Source: a virus
Length of the DNA: 22,055 nucleotides
IMG/VR virus record: IMGVR_UViG_3300003691_000062
Coordinates: 1-22,055 of that record
Strand: one strand, 5' to 3'
Program-made: the position numbers and the translations under genes
The notes under the pieces: model-generated
Database searches by the model: none
The model's input: the letters and a program-made list of their open reading frames with translations, nothing else
What the model was told of the DNA's origin: nothing
In this document: positions 1 through 9,044 of the stretch, one piece after another
Layout of the letters: each line of letters starts with the position of its first letter
How positions within the stretch are numbered: the first letter of the stretch is position 1

Positions 1-3000
1 TCCCAAATCTCTTGAGAGAATAAATTATAGGCTCTGGAGCCGGTATCACCCCAAACCAACGCTGAGGCCACATAGCTATTAGCTGCTGTATAATTATGAG
101 TCAGAGCAGCAGACAGGTTTATATCGCCGTTGATTTGCACATCTGCTGCTTGCACCATATCTTCAATACGATCTACGATAGAAAATGGAGCCACCAAAGC
201 CGCAGCATACTTATCCTGAAGGGTTAATGGATTACCGAATGTAACCGTCCCTGCTGCTCTGTCAGCGACATACTCAGTAGGGTCAAGCCGTTTACCTGCT
301 GAATCAATTACTTCAATGTACGCCTGTCCTGAGCGGGCCAGAGTGTCTACCTGATCAGCAACCGGAGTACCACCAACAACAGCAGTGGTAGTCTCATCAA
401 ATATAATCAAGTGTCTGCCATATTCAAACACAGGTACTCGGCCATCAATCGGTAGCCGGATAGGGTTTAAACCCAGTAGTTCTGGATCAACAGGTAAGTT
501 TTTTTCAGCGATAGCATCATATTTAAAACTGGCAGGGAAAGCAGGGTTGGTAAATTCTAAATGAACCATCCCAGTTTCAGCATCCACATAACTTAACCCT
601 GAGTCTATGTTGGTTCCGGTGATTACTCCATTCTGATCTGTGGTAGCCACTCTCAAAACGGTAGGATCGTCAGCAGTGTTGTATCTCAACTGAAGTGATG
701 AAGTGATGATTTTTGTTGCTGCTGTTTTAAATGTAAATTTAACAGACTGTTCATCCTCTACACCAATCTCATTAGTACCCAAAGCGTAAAATTTTAAATA
801 AAACTGATTAGGGTCGAGTAAATATTGAACATTAATTATTCCATCCGCATAGTTAATATCCCCAACTTGCAGTGAGGTAGTAATGTCCGATCTTTTAAAT
901 ATAACTCCGTCTTTACTGTAAAAATTATTAGCAATTTGATTGTTATCAGTTAATATTTTAAAAGCAACCTCACCACCAATGTACCCGTCAGTGGTAATGA
1001 CGTATTGGCAAACATTTTCCATCTTGTCAGTGATAACTTTATTTAAAGGATATGATGCCGGTACACCTTTTTTATATTTTACATTTACAATAACGTTGGC
1101 TTTCATCACAGGTTTAGCTTGAATGTCTTTATAGCGAGGGTCAGCTTCTGAAATTAATGCTATATTTAGATTCCCAAAACCTGTGATGGTGATAGTAGAG
1201 GGTGTCAATGATACATCGCCATTAGCAGCAACAGACCCCCACACTCTATTCAATTGATCTGTTAAAACACCAGTAACATCACTTTTTAAAGTTACATATG
1301 ACGGTGTTGTTACTGTCCAACCCTCGACAAAAACTGAAGAGTAATATGTTATTGGAAAATTCATAGAAACTAAACCAACATCTACAGTATCACCGATATT
1401 AAACGCATACACACCAGTAGTTCTATTCACCGTAACAAAACTAGCTTCCGCTATTTCAGCAGACAACGGTTCCCCTGGTTCCCCGAACCCTGGAGCAGCA
1501 TAGTCATAAGTAATGACCACATCATTCGCACTTCCAGAATTATCAAATCTGTCACTCAATTGTAAAGCGTTAATCAGTAAATCTCCAGAGTGAGTATCTA
1601 ACTCACCATCAATTGTCCCATCAGTATCTGACAACACACCATTAGCATCACTGGTTATAGTGCTTCCTTTAGCTACCAAACTAAAACTTAAAGGATTAAT
1701 ATTTTCATCCCCTAACTCAAATTTAAGATACATAGGGTGGGTCTCTGCTGTGCGATTTTTTAATTTTTCTAATGACCCCCAACTTATGATTGTTGTACTG
1801 TCAATATCAGGTAAAGAACCAAAGGTAACTAAAAGGGTTCCAGTGCCATCTAAATTATCATTGATAACAAAACTACCTATGGTTGGCTCAGTACCATATT
1901 GAAAAATACGATACCACTTACCTTGACTCCGGTAATCAACATACAGTTGACCGGATGACGGTAAAGGTGACACCACTTTGTTTAAAAAGAAACTTTGATT
2001 GGCTGAGGTTATCAAAATTGAAGTTGTAAATTGTAAATTAGAAGTTGCACCTACCCCTGATTCAAAATTGAAAGTGATATTACCAGATATTGTTATACCG
2101 CCAATCAGATTATCAATATCACCATTGACATAATTTATTGACGCTACAGGTAAATTAGTTAACGTATTAATTATATTGGTTTCACCATCATCAATATAGT
2201 CACCAAAACTTAAAGAACCAGGAGTGATACCGCAATTCAATGAACCAAACCAGTTACCTGTTGGTACAGATAAGCGTAGTGATATTAGATTACCTGAAGG
2301 AATTATTCCTTGACCACCACCTAACGCTGATTGATCAATAAGGGGTTCATGTGCTTTTGATGAAGGAACTAATGCTTCATAGATACTTTCAACAGTTATA
2401 GCAATATCACTAATGTCAGCATCTACAGCCAGTTTTTTAGTGCCGTAAAATTGTGCAGCATTAGCAATCTGAGTCGCGTAAGTGACTGCCTTACCGGATT
2501 GCATTCCTACAGGGTCAAAAGCACTACCCGCAAAACTAAAACCTAATGGTTGTTCTATTTCACATATGATTCTTCTTCTCGCAAAATCAACAATTGAAGA
2601 CCCGTTATTCCACGACAGTAAAATAACTTTCTCATCCATATCAACGATACGGATATATTGCTCAAAACCACTGGGGTCAATCAATAAATAAACTTCACCT
2701 ATGGAAGGAGTAGAGGAAGTTAACGCTTGTAAAAATGTAACTGATCTTGAACCAGTTACATGATTGCCGAAAAGATAAAATTGCTCTTCATAACTTGCTA
2801 CCAAATAAGACTCAATAGCGTTCCTGGCATCAATGCGCTTATCGTGAGCATCATCAGTGTGGAATAATAAAGCACTCACTTTAGGGTCAGTAGGTTTTTT
2901 ACGAATCATAGCATGAGCGCCATAATAGATATCGTTGTTTGCAGTGAAAACAGTAGGGAAAACTTTCCGTAATGCAACGTCACCGGAAACTGTATCAATA

Positions 3001-3134
3001 CGTGAAATGTCAGGAAATAAATTGTTCACATTACCGTCAACTATTTCAGCAGAAGTTCTGCTACCACCACCGGAATCGTTATCAGTGTTATCCTGGGATT
3101 GATATATTTTTATGTCGTTTACAAGTATGGTCAT
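1..3134 (-). CDS. Giant tail-tip/virion structural protein (3' end outside window)
   Basis: An open frame of 1044 codons runs from an ATG at 3134 to the window edge without a stop, so the C-terminus is missing. Translation begins MTILVNDIKIYQSQDN. The protein is rich in Thr, Ser, Asn, Asp, Gly and Val, with no evident membrane segment, catalytic motif or long coiled coil, as in large beta-structured virion proteins. A late region (residues about 880-1020) has the pattern GLNPIRLPIDGRVPVFEYG followed by beta-rich segments and RIEDMVQAADVQINGDI. I associate this pattern, from memory, with large structural proteins encoded after the tape measure in several siphophages. The start follows the upstream stop as TAAAATG, so translation is probably coupled. 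Position after the tape measure and a small tail protein suggests a baseplate-hub or tail-tip component, possibly touching the receptor. The tail location is firm; the exact role is not. Confidence 0.75.
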   Translation of the reverse strand, partial: MTILVNDIKIYQSQDNTDNDSGGGSRTSAEIVDGNVNNLFPDISRIDTVSGDVALRKVFPTVFTANNDIYYGAHAMIRKKPTDPKVSALLFHTDDAHDKRIDARNAIESYLVASYEEQFYLFGNHVTGSRSVTFLQALTSSTPSIGEVYLLIDPSGFEQYIRIVDMDEKVILLSWNNGSSIVDFARRRIICEIEQPLGFSFAGSAFDPVGMQSGKAVTYATQIANAAQFYGTKKLAVDADISDIAITVESIYEALVPSSKAHEPLIDQSALGGGQGIIPSGNLISLRLSVPTGNWFGSLNCGITPGSLSFGDYIDDGETNIINTLTNLPVASINYVNGDIDNLIGGITISGNITFNFESGVGATSNLQFTTSILITSANQSFFLNKVVSPLPSSGQLYVDYRSQGKWYRIFQYGTEPTIGSFVINDNLDGTGTLLVTFGSLPDIDSTTIISWGSLEKLKNRTAETHPMYLKFELGDENINPLSFSLVAKGSTITSDANGVLSDTDGTIDGELDTHSGDLLINALQLSDRFDNSGSANDVVITYDYAAPGFGEPGEPLSAEIAEASFVTVNRTTGVYAFNIGDTVDVGLVSMNFPITYYSSVFVEGWTVTTPSYVTLKSDVTGVLTDQLNRVWGSVAANGDVSLTPSTITITGFGNLNIALISEADPRYKDIQAKPVMKANVIVNVKYKKGVPASYPLNKVITDKMENVCQYVITTDGYIGGEVAFKILTDNNQIANNFYSKDGVIFKRSDITTSLQVGDINYADGIINVQYLLDPNQFYLKFYALGTNEIGVEDEQSVKFTFKTAATKIITSSLQLRYNTADDPTVLRVATTDQNGVITGTNIDSGLSYVDAETGMVHLEFTNPAFPASFKYDAIAEKNLPVDPELLGLNPIRLPIDGRVPVFEYGRHLIIFDETTTAVVGGTPVADQVDTLARSGQAYIEVIDSAGKRLDPTEYVADRAAGTVTFGNPLTLQDKYAAALVAPFSIVDRIEDMVQAADVQINGDINLSAALTHNYTAANSYVASALVWGDTGSRAYNLFSQEIW

Positions 3135-3135
3135 T

Positions 3136-3525
3136 TTATACTTCCATCAGTTTGAGAGTTAAAGTGTAGTAGTCAGCAGTGAGTTGGATAGTTTTTCTCC
3201 AAACTGGTTTTGCTTCAATCGGTTTGTCACCGTCACGTTTGAACATTACAGTGAAAGTTCTGGCATCCGGTAAAGTGAGGGTCATCTGTTTGTCAGCGAC
3301 ATTGAGCATCGTATAGACTTCATCAAGAACAGTCTTAGTGATCCATACATTTTCACCACTAACCAACGTGATCGGTCTACCTGCTGTCAGTACATTTTCA
3401 CTGACAACAATACCCCCACCGACCATAGGTTGAACGTCTTGCTGGATTGTGTTCCAGTCGTATTCATCCACCCATTCCAGGTCGTCAGGCAAGGTGATCG
3501 TTGTCACCCCATCGAATAAAAGCAT
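3136..3525 (-). CDS. Small tail-tip protein, possible distal-tail-like
   Basis: A 129-residue protein starting MLLFDGVTTITLPDD, predicted mostly beta. The C-terminal half has the pattern LTLPDARTFTVMFKRDGD, then KPVW and YYTLTLKLMEV, which resembles small tail proteins that act at the distal end of siphovirus tails. It lies directly after the tape measure gene: the upstream stop and this ATG form TAAAATG, and its own stop forms TAAAATG with the giant tail protein, so all three are likely translated together. Distal-tail assignment is an inference from position and beta-rich composition; no diagnostic motif is visible. It could equally be a minor tail protein linking the tape measure to the hub. 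Confidence 0.7.
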   Translation of the reverse strand: MLLFDGVTTITLPDDLEWVDEYDWNTIQQDVQPMVGGGIVVSENVLTAGRPITLVSGENVWITKTVLDEVYTMLNVADKQMTLTLPDARTFTVMFKRDGDKPIEAKPVWRKTIQLTADYYTLTLKLMEV

Positions 3526-3526
3526 T

Positions 3527-6500
3527 TTAGTTGACCCCTGTTAAATTATTATCTGCTAAATCTGATAGTGAGGATATTAAGGCATCCGCACTCTCTTGTC
3601 CAAACACGCTGACAGTTTTTGTCCCACCATTGTCACCAAACTTAAGATTCACCTGAATTACTTGACCGGCAGCAGCACCTGTCACCTGTCCTCCGCCTAA
3701 TATAGTTGGGGTGGGAGGAGTAGTTGAAATTTTAGCATCATCTCTAAGAGTCTTCTTCTCTTCAGCTAAACGAATTTTTTCTTCCTTAACTTCCTCAATC
3801 CTGTCAGCTTCACGTTGCTTCTTTTCATCCTTAAAATTCTTAGTTTCAATAGTGTGAATCTTACCTAGTGTGATAAGATTTTCTCTGGCTTTTTTGATTG
3901 CATCGGAATCACCTGAAGCAGTTGCTTCATCGAGAAGTTTCTGACCGTCTAACATTTCCTGCTTAAATCTACGTGCAAGAATGTCACCTTCCTTACCTAA
4001 CAATTTATCTAAACGATCCTGAGTTCTGTCGAGTGTCCGGTTTATCGAATCATCTAAACGTTCAAATTCTTTACGTGCAGTATCAATAGCTCTGCGTAAA
4101 GGTTCCAACTGCTGATCACCGAGTTTATTAAAACCTGTGGTAGCACGATTGGTTGCATCATTCAATTCATTAAGCGTAAGGCTACCTTCTTGCACCTGAT
4201 CCAACAGATTACGCATTGCGATAGTCTGGCCGACAGTCTCACGTTTGTGTTGTGATGCAGCGTTTGTCATACTATTAAGATCACCGAACCATTCAGCAGA
4301 ACCTAAACTGAGTTTCCTAACACCTTTTTCCATAGTGTCATACTGCTTGGTTAATTCCTCCATCGATAGTGCTGTAAAATCATACTGTTTACGCAACGCT
4401 AACTGAGCGTTAACATGTGCTGAAACGGCAACGGTTGCTTTATTTTCAGCTTCAACCACTTCATCAATTAAATCTACATTCTCCTGCAACGCATCCGTGT
4501 TATCTTTTACTGATTCAGTATTACCATCTACCTTATCAGTATTTGTTTTGATTGATTTTGTTAAGTTATCTGTGACCCCTTTAAGTAGAGATTGCCTAGC
4601 TATAAGTTCACCCATCTCTTTTTTATATTCACCGACTTTCACTCTACCTGCATCGTATGCTGCTTTCAACGAACTAATTGAAGCTTCATTTTTACGATTT
4701 AATTGCTCAACTTTAAACTTAGTTGCTGACTCAAGTTCTTGAGAAAAAACTAATGTTCGTTGAGCTTCAGCTAAATCCCTGGTTGCAGTTGCGGCATCAC
4801 GAGAAGCTTGCTCATAAAGTATATTACCTTCAGTGGATTCAGCCATTGTTGATTTAGCTTTCTCTAGTGTCAGCTTTAACTTCGCAATATCATCCTTTAA
4901 ACCAATCACCGCATCAGAAGCATTCAAATAAGTATTATTAGAATTTTCAACTTTTAATCTAGCTGCTTCGGTAGCTGCTGCAACTCTTTGTTCCGCAATT
5001 TCTACAGCGGTCAACTGTTCACGATATTCTGTTTCGGTGATGATTTTTTCTTTTAAATCTTTATCAGCTTGTAAACGAATTTCATTGAGGGTTGACTCAC
5101 CTGTTTTAACCAACTGCAACATTGACTCAATTTCAACTAACAATTCAGACTGTTGCTGATATGTTACCTCTCTACGTTTTGCTGCTTGCTCAGATAATTT
5201 TCCTTCAATTTCAATTTCACGATTATTAGCAACAATGCTGACGGTTAATTCACGGTAAATTTCCTGAAGTTCTTTATTAAATTTCCCAGATTTAATTATC
5301 GATTCAAGTTGTTTTTTTTGTTCGTCCGAAAGTCTACTTACACCTTCCGCATATTTGTTAGCGTTATTTAAAACATCACGATACGCATCTGAAGAAACTC
5401 CATTAAAATCACTGATAGCATCTTCAGCATCTTTGAAATCCTCACTAGCCCCCTTAAACAAATTAGCTTGAGCTTCCCGCATGTTGGTAATGTTCTTATC
5501 AAATTGTTTACCAGATGTTGACCACCAATTAAGGAACTCACCTAATTGTATCCGCCATTCTAAAAATCCTGCTGCCGCCAATTGTAGAGTCCCTAGAATA
5601 AGGTTCATACCTGTACGAAACCCATCTACAGCTATCGAAACAAAACTTATCTCATTACCGAAATTTGTAAAACTACCAACAATTTGATTAACAGAAATTC
5701 CCAATTCTAAAATATCTCTACCTGCTTCAACTAGATATTCCATCATTTGTGTTACAGCTTCAGCGTTCTCATCAATAATTCTGGAAAACTCTCTCACTGC
5801 TTCATCGGTTTCATCAGAATAAGCTTCGCCAATTTTAGTTTGTAATTCAGTGAATTTATTAACTAATCGAGATAAAGTCGATTCTTGTGAAGCGTAAGCT
5901 TTAGCAGCTTCCAGAATGTGTCTGTTAGCAGCTTCCGAAGCAGTGCCTACATTTTTAATGTTACGCTCTAATCGATCAACATTATTAGCTAATGCATCGA
6001 ACACAGAAATACTTTCATTGGCGGTAATACCAAATGCTTTAAGTGTATTCTGAGCAGTACCACCCTCATCTTTAACTCGCGCTAAACCAGCAATAAAGTC
6101 ATTCAGGATTTTCTCTGGTCGTTCACCTAAATTTTCCTCAAGTTCAGCAGCAGTTTGTCCAGTAATCAAAGCCAACTGTTCAAGTTCTGCACCACCATTC
6201 AATACTGCGTTTTGTATTGTTGCTGACAATCTAATAAATGCAGATCGTGAACGTTCACCAGTTTGACCGAGTTCTTTTAATGTCGCACCATAAGCAGCAG
6301 CAGCAGTTGACCCTAAACCAATTGCTGTTGTTCCTGTGACAATTTCTTTTGTCATCTGAACGATTTCTGATTCAGTAGTCGCGGTAGTGTTACCTAACTC
6401 AACAACAACAGAAGCGAGAGCATCAATTGCTGGCACACCCTCTTTGGTCATTGTCAGTATGCGAGTCAATAATGTAGCAGCTTCATCACCCGCAAGATCA

Positions 6501-7735
6501 GTGGAAACATTCAGCGCATCCGCAGCAGCAACCATTTGTAAAATGCTGTCCGACCCTTCGACACCAAGTTGACCTGCAACTTCAGCATATTTCAACAGCT
6601 CATTAGTAGCTGTAGGTGTAATTTCTGTAGCGAGAGCTTGCAACTCCTTAGACATCTTAACAACTTCATCACGAGCTAAATCAGTGGTCTTCTGAACCTT
6701 AATCTGAGCAGCTTCTAATTCACCATACCCTTTAACGGATGAGGTTATTGCCTGAGTAGCTTTCTGTGCAGCAATGAATACGGTGTATGCTTGTGCAAGC
6801 CTCCTGGTGGCCTTTGTCAGTAAATCAGTACTTCGAGTACGCTTCGACATGTTGTCAGCAGCAAGGGCAGCATTTGACACCTTGACTTGCTTTTCTGTCA
6901 GCTTCAGTTGATTGCGTAGAGCAGCTTCACCTTTAATGTACTGAGCCTTGGTTATGGTTCCTTTTTTAAGTTCAGCATGAAGTTTACTGAGTTCAGCTTC
7001 ATACGTTTTAAGTTTACTTGTAATTTTATCAGCAGCAAGAGCAGCGTTTTTATCGGCAGCGTCAGCGGCTTTCTGTGCAGCAGCTTTACGTTTAATATCT
7101 TTTATCTGACGGTTAAGTTGATCATTCCGGTCAGCAGCAGATTTCTTATGAACGTCAGCGACCTTTTTTGCAGCAGCGGTTTCCTGTGCTGACTGATCGA
7201 TGACCTTTTTCTTTTCGAGATAAATTTCTTTTAATGTCGCAGCTTCAGTTTTATAAACCAACACTGACTCTTTAATTTCCTGCTGAGTCTTATTAATTCT
7301 CGCTGAGTATTCCTTTTCAACAGCGACAGCATTTTTCTGAGCAACACCTAATGTTTTAATGGCGGCTTTGGATTTATTTAATGCAGTGTTCTTTTTGGTG
7401 AGTTCAGAACGTTGAAGTTTTAATGCCGCGTTCTGATCACGAATTGCTTGACGATCTTCAGCAGTAGCTTTTGTGTTAGCCTTCAATGCTGTTTTAGATT
7501 TATCCATTGCTAGTTCAGCAGCAGATATGTTCGTCTTCAGTTCCTTGACTTCAGTTTGTAACTGATTGAATGACTGAATAGTATCTTGCTCAATCTTCAA
7601 TTTATTAAGTTGTTTCTCTGCTGCGTCAGCGACCTTACCTAATCGTTCGACATCTTCCGATACTTGATTCAATTCATCAGAAGATAAATTCTTAGCGTCA
7701 ATTATCAGTTGTACAATTTCTTCATTATCAGCCAT
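3527..7735 (-). CDS. Tail tape measure protein
   Basis: The 1402-residue protein sets tail length and is packed inside the tail tube. Residues 1 to about 330 are Lys/Ala/Glu/Gln-rich heptad-like coiled coil. About 335-600 form the conserved phage tape-measure core (PhageMin_Tail/TIGR01760 type), recognisable by segments such as YGELEAAQIKVQKTTDLA, ALATEITPTATNELL and LKELGQTGERSRSAFIRL. About 660-730 contain hydrophobic stretches (GISVNQIVGSFTNFG, MNLILGTLQLAAAGFLEW) expected of a protein that inserts in a membrane during DNA delivery. A second long coiled coil spans about 830-1110. The C-terminus is Gly/Thr-rich. The ATG at 7735 has GGAG seven bases upstream. The start lies immediately after a terminator-like hairpin, so transcription into this gene probably depends on read-through. 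By the lambda rule of thumb (about 1.5 angstrom per residue) the tail would be long, around 200 nm. Confidence 0.95.
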   Translation of the reverse strand: MADNEEIVQLIIDAKNLSSDELNQVSEDVERLGKVADAAEKQLNKLKIEQDTIQSFNQLQTEVKELKTNISAAELAMDKSKTALKANTKATAEDRQAIRDQNAALKLQRSELTKKNTALNKSKAAIKTLGVAQKNAVAVEKEYSARINKTQQEIKESVLVYKTEAATLKEIYLEKKKVIDQSAQETAAAKKVADVHKKSAADRNDQLNRQIKDIKRKAAAQKAADAADKNAALAADKITSKLKTYEAELSKLHAELKKGTITKAQYIKGEAALRNQLKLTEKQVKVSNAALAADNMSKRTRSTDLLTKATRRLAQAYTVFIAAQKATQAITSSVKGYGELEAAQIKVQKTTDLARDEVVKMSKELQALATEITPTATNELLKYAEVAGQLGVEGSDSILQMVAAADALNVSTDLAGDEAATLLTRILTMTKEGVPAIDALASVVVELGNTTATTESEIVQMTKEIVTGTTAIGLGSTAAAAYGATLKELGQTGERSRSAFIRLSATIQNAVLNGGAELEQLALITGQTAAELEENLGERPEKILNDFIAGLARVKDEGGTAQNTLKAFGITANESISVFDALANNVDRLERNIKNVGTASEAANRHILEAAKAYASQESTLSRLVNKFTELQTKIGEAYSDETDEAVREFSRIIDENAEAVTQMMEYLVEAGRDILELGISVNQIVGSFTNFGNEISFVSIAVDGFRTGMNLILGTLQLAAAGFLEWRIQLGEFLNWWSTSGKQFDKNITNMREAQANLFKGASEDFKDAEDAISDFNGVSSDAYRDVLNNANKYAEGVSRLSDEQKKQLESIIKSGKFNKELQEIYRELTVSIVANNREIEIEGKLSEQAAKRREVTYQQQSELLVEIESMLQLVKTGESTLNEIRLQADKDLKEKIITETEYREQLTAVEIAEQRVAAATEAARLKVENSNNTYLNASDAVIGLKDDIAKLKLTLEKAKSTMAESTEGNILYEQASRDAATATRDLAEAQRTLVFSQELESATKFKVEQLNRKNEASISSLKAAYDAGRVKVGEYKKEMGELIARQSLLKGVTDNLTKSIKTNTDKVDGNTESVKDNTDALQENVDLIDEVVEAENKATVAVSAHVNAQLALRKQYDFTALSMEELTKQYDTMEKGVRKLSLGSAEWFGDLNSMTNAASQHKRETVGQTIAMRNLLDQVQEGSLTLNELNDATNRATTGFNKLGDQQLEPLRRAIDTARKEFERLDDSINRTLDRTQDRLDKLLGKEGDILARRFKQEMLDGQKLLDEATASGDSDAIKKARENLITLGKIHTIETKNFKDEKKQREADRIEEVKEEKIRLAEEKKTLRDDAKISTTPPTPTILGGGQVTGAAAGQVIQVNLKFGDNGGTKTVSVFGQESADALISSLSDLADNNLTGVN

Positions 7736-7746
7736 TTACATTCTCC

Positions 7747-7777
7747 AAAAAAAAGGGGTCGCACTAGGCAACCCCTT
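7747..7777 (-). terminator. Intrinsic-terminator-like hairpin between tail tube and tape measure
   Basis: On the minus strand a 10-bp stem AAGGGGTTGC / GCGACCCCTT (one G-U pair) closes a 5-base loop CTAGT and runs into eight consecutive T, two of them in the stem. This is a textbook Rho-independent terminator in the direction of the operon, placed between the tail tube stop and the tape-measure ribosome binding site. With no visible promoter between it and the tape measure, it most likely works as an attenuator that lowers tape-measure mRNA relative to the abundant tube protein. Confidence 0.8.
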
Positions 7778-7803
7778 CTTACCTTCTGTGATTAGTATTA
7801 ATC

Positions 7804-8559
7804 TTATACGCTTTGATTCATTTGAATCTTAAAGAACTTAGACTTGGTAGCACCGAGAATCGAAGAATCTTTCAGGATGTCAAAAGTCATCGGTAAGGTC
7901 GCAAATTCATCGGTGATAAGGTTCAACGCTTGAGCAGGGTTGATCTTCACGCGATGTACAGTAACCAGGACAGGCTTGCCGGAGTCAGCTTCATTCAGAC
8001 CATCGAATACCATCTTGTATTCACGACCGGAGTCAGCAAGAGTTTCAACGCTGGCTTCAGCAACACTTGTGTATGTCACCAGTATGTCACCATTAGCACC
8101 GAAAGTATTAGTTCCAGCAGCTTGCATGATAATACCGTTATTCTTAACAATATAATCATCACCGGCAATATAGGTAACCGTAGCCCCAGTGTTAGTAACT
8201 ACCGGTGCGACTGTTTTATCCATCAATAAATTGACAGGAGTTAATGCACCTGCAATAGCCCCCACATGAGATTCAGCAGATTGAACAGCGCCAGCGGTCA
8301 AAGTAACCAACGCTCGTAATGCGAGTTTCAAGTTTGCGCTTGAAATGTCCAGAGCAGTAATTGCACCAGTAACAGAGTCAATGCGCGAGACAGTATTAAC
8401 AACTGCTCCACCGGCATCTTCAAAGTCTTTTTGCTCTTTCTTATCTTCGTTCATAGCAAGGTTTAATTCAGAACAGTTACCTACTGACAGCAAGCCAGTG
8501 GAACCACCGATTTCTTCAAGATACACCGTACCTTTTCCGATAAAAGATTCATTACCCAT
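7804..8559 (-). CDS. Major tail tube protein
   Basis: A 251-residue protein starting MGNESFIGKGTVYLEE. The N-terminal pattern (a G.VYL.E strand, then VGNCSELNLAMNEDKKEQKDFED and a VSRIDSVTGAITALDIS strand) and gene position before the tape measure match siphovirus tail tube subunits. Residues about 105-170 look like an extra beta domain (DDYIVKNNGIIMQ ... GDILVTYTS) of the kind often decorating tube proteins. The C-terminal region VLVTVHRVKINPAQALNLI and PMTFDILKD resembles the conserved last strands of the fold. The ATG lies one base after the preceding TAA, with a GAGGAT Shine-Dalgarno nine bases upstream. The gene is followed by a terminator-like hairpin, fitting a product needed in high copy number. 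Confidence 0.85.
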   Translation of the reverse strand: MGNESFIGKGTVYLEEIGGSTGLLSVGNCSELNLAMNEDKKEQKDFEDAGGAVVNTVSRIDSVTGAITALDISSANLKLALRALVTLTAGAVQSAESHVGAIAGALTPVNLLMDKTVAPVVTNTGATVTYIAGDDYIVKNNGIIMQAAGTNTFGANGDILVTYTSVAEASVETLADSGREYKMVFDGLNEADSGKPVLVTVHRVKINPAQALNLITDEFATLPMTFDILKDSSILGATKSKFFKIQMNQSV

Positions 8560-8560
8560 T

Positions 8561-8740
8561 TTAAATATCCTCGTTAATTAAATTAAAAGTTTTCATAGTA
8601 ACTGCTTGTGTGCTTGTGACAATAAGTTTATCACCAACTTTTCTAGGTGTACCGGCATGATTACAGGCAACACAAAATTTGACTTCAACACTGCCTTTAG
8701 GGATTACAGACTTAACCTTAACAGAAGTGGTTTTCTTCAT
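8561..8740 (-). CDS. Small 59-residue protein of unknown function between GroES-like and tail tube genes
   Basis: I choose the ATG at 8740 (MKKTTSVKVKSVIPKGSVEV) rather than a TTG at 8755, because GGAGG lies six bases upstream of it. The start sits inside the end of the GroES-like gene, overlapping it by 23 nt. The protein is basic, has a CVAC (CxxC) pair in FCVACNHAG and the pattern HAGTPRKVGDKLIV. That pattern resembles short phage proteins in which a histidine/glycine turn is followed by a PGD-like strand; their function is unknown. The CxxC could bind a metal or be redox-active, but no partner cysteines are present for a zinc site within the monomer. Confidence 0.65.
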   Translation of the reverse strand: MKKTTSVKVKSVIPKGSVEVKFCVACNHAGTPRKVGDKLIVTSTQAVTMKTFNLINEDI

Positions 8741-9044
8741 TAGTGTCCTCCACAATGTAGTAAATTAAATCTTCAGGGATAGCCAACCAATCCTGACCAT
8801 CAGGAGCTTCAGGAACACCAGTTCCGGTTTTACCTTTAGGTATTCTGACCAACATGCCTTTCTTCAGGATCGGATCACGCTGCGTACCGTCCCTATAATA
8901 ACTAATTGAATTAGGTACAACAACTTGTGCCAATGTAGATTCTTCAAGGGCAGAACCTGGGATGACAATCATTCCGATTTTTGTATCTTGTGGGATCATT
9001 CTGACAATCACATTGTCATCCATTGGAATTATTTTTTTACTCAT
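8718..9044 (-). CDS. GroES-like co-chaperonin
   Basis: A 108-residue protein that aligns by eye with GroES/Cpn10 along its whole length. KIIPMDDNVIVRMI corresponds to the GroES N-terminal IRPLHDRVIVK strand. Residues about 16-32 (PQDTKIGMIVIPGSAL) match the mobile loop, whose hydrophobic tripeptide (IVL in Escherichia coli, here IVI at 26-28) docks on GroEL. STLAQVVVPN matches STRGEVLAVG. ILKKGMLVRIPKGKTG matches the KVGDIVIF strand, and WLAIPEDLIYYIVED matches the C-terminal LIMSESDILAIVE. A family member caps GroEL and helps fold client proteins; T4 gp31 is a phage-encoded functional equivalent. The start overlaps the upstream stop as TAATG. The gene sits among tail-completion genes, so the client may be the capsid fusion or tail tube. 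The family call is strong; GroEL binding is inferred. Confidence 0.82.
   Translation of the reverse strand: MSKKIIPMDDNVIVRMIPQDTKIGMIVIPGSALEESTLAQVVVPNSISYYRDGTQRDPILKKGMLVRIPKGKTGTGVPEAPDGQDWLAIPEDLIYYIVEDTNEENHFC

Noticed and set aside
7735-7744. Minimal ATG-TAA unit directly before the tape measure start
   Set aside because: It arises from the spacer between GGAG and the true ATG; two codons cannot be judged and no conservation can be assessed here.
7746-7754. Run of eight T on the minus strand as a possible frameshift slippery site
   Set aside because: It lies outside any coding frame, after the tail tube stop, and fits the terminator U-tract better.
8740-8755. TTG start at 8755 for the 59-residue protein
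   Set aside because: The ATG at 8740 has a GGAGG six bases upstream; the TTG start would place that Shine-Dalgarno inside the gene.
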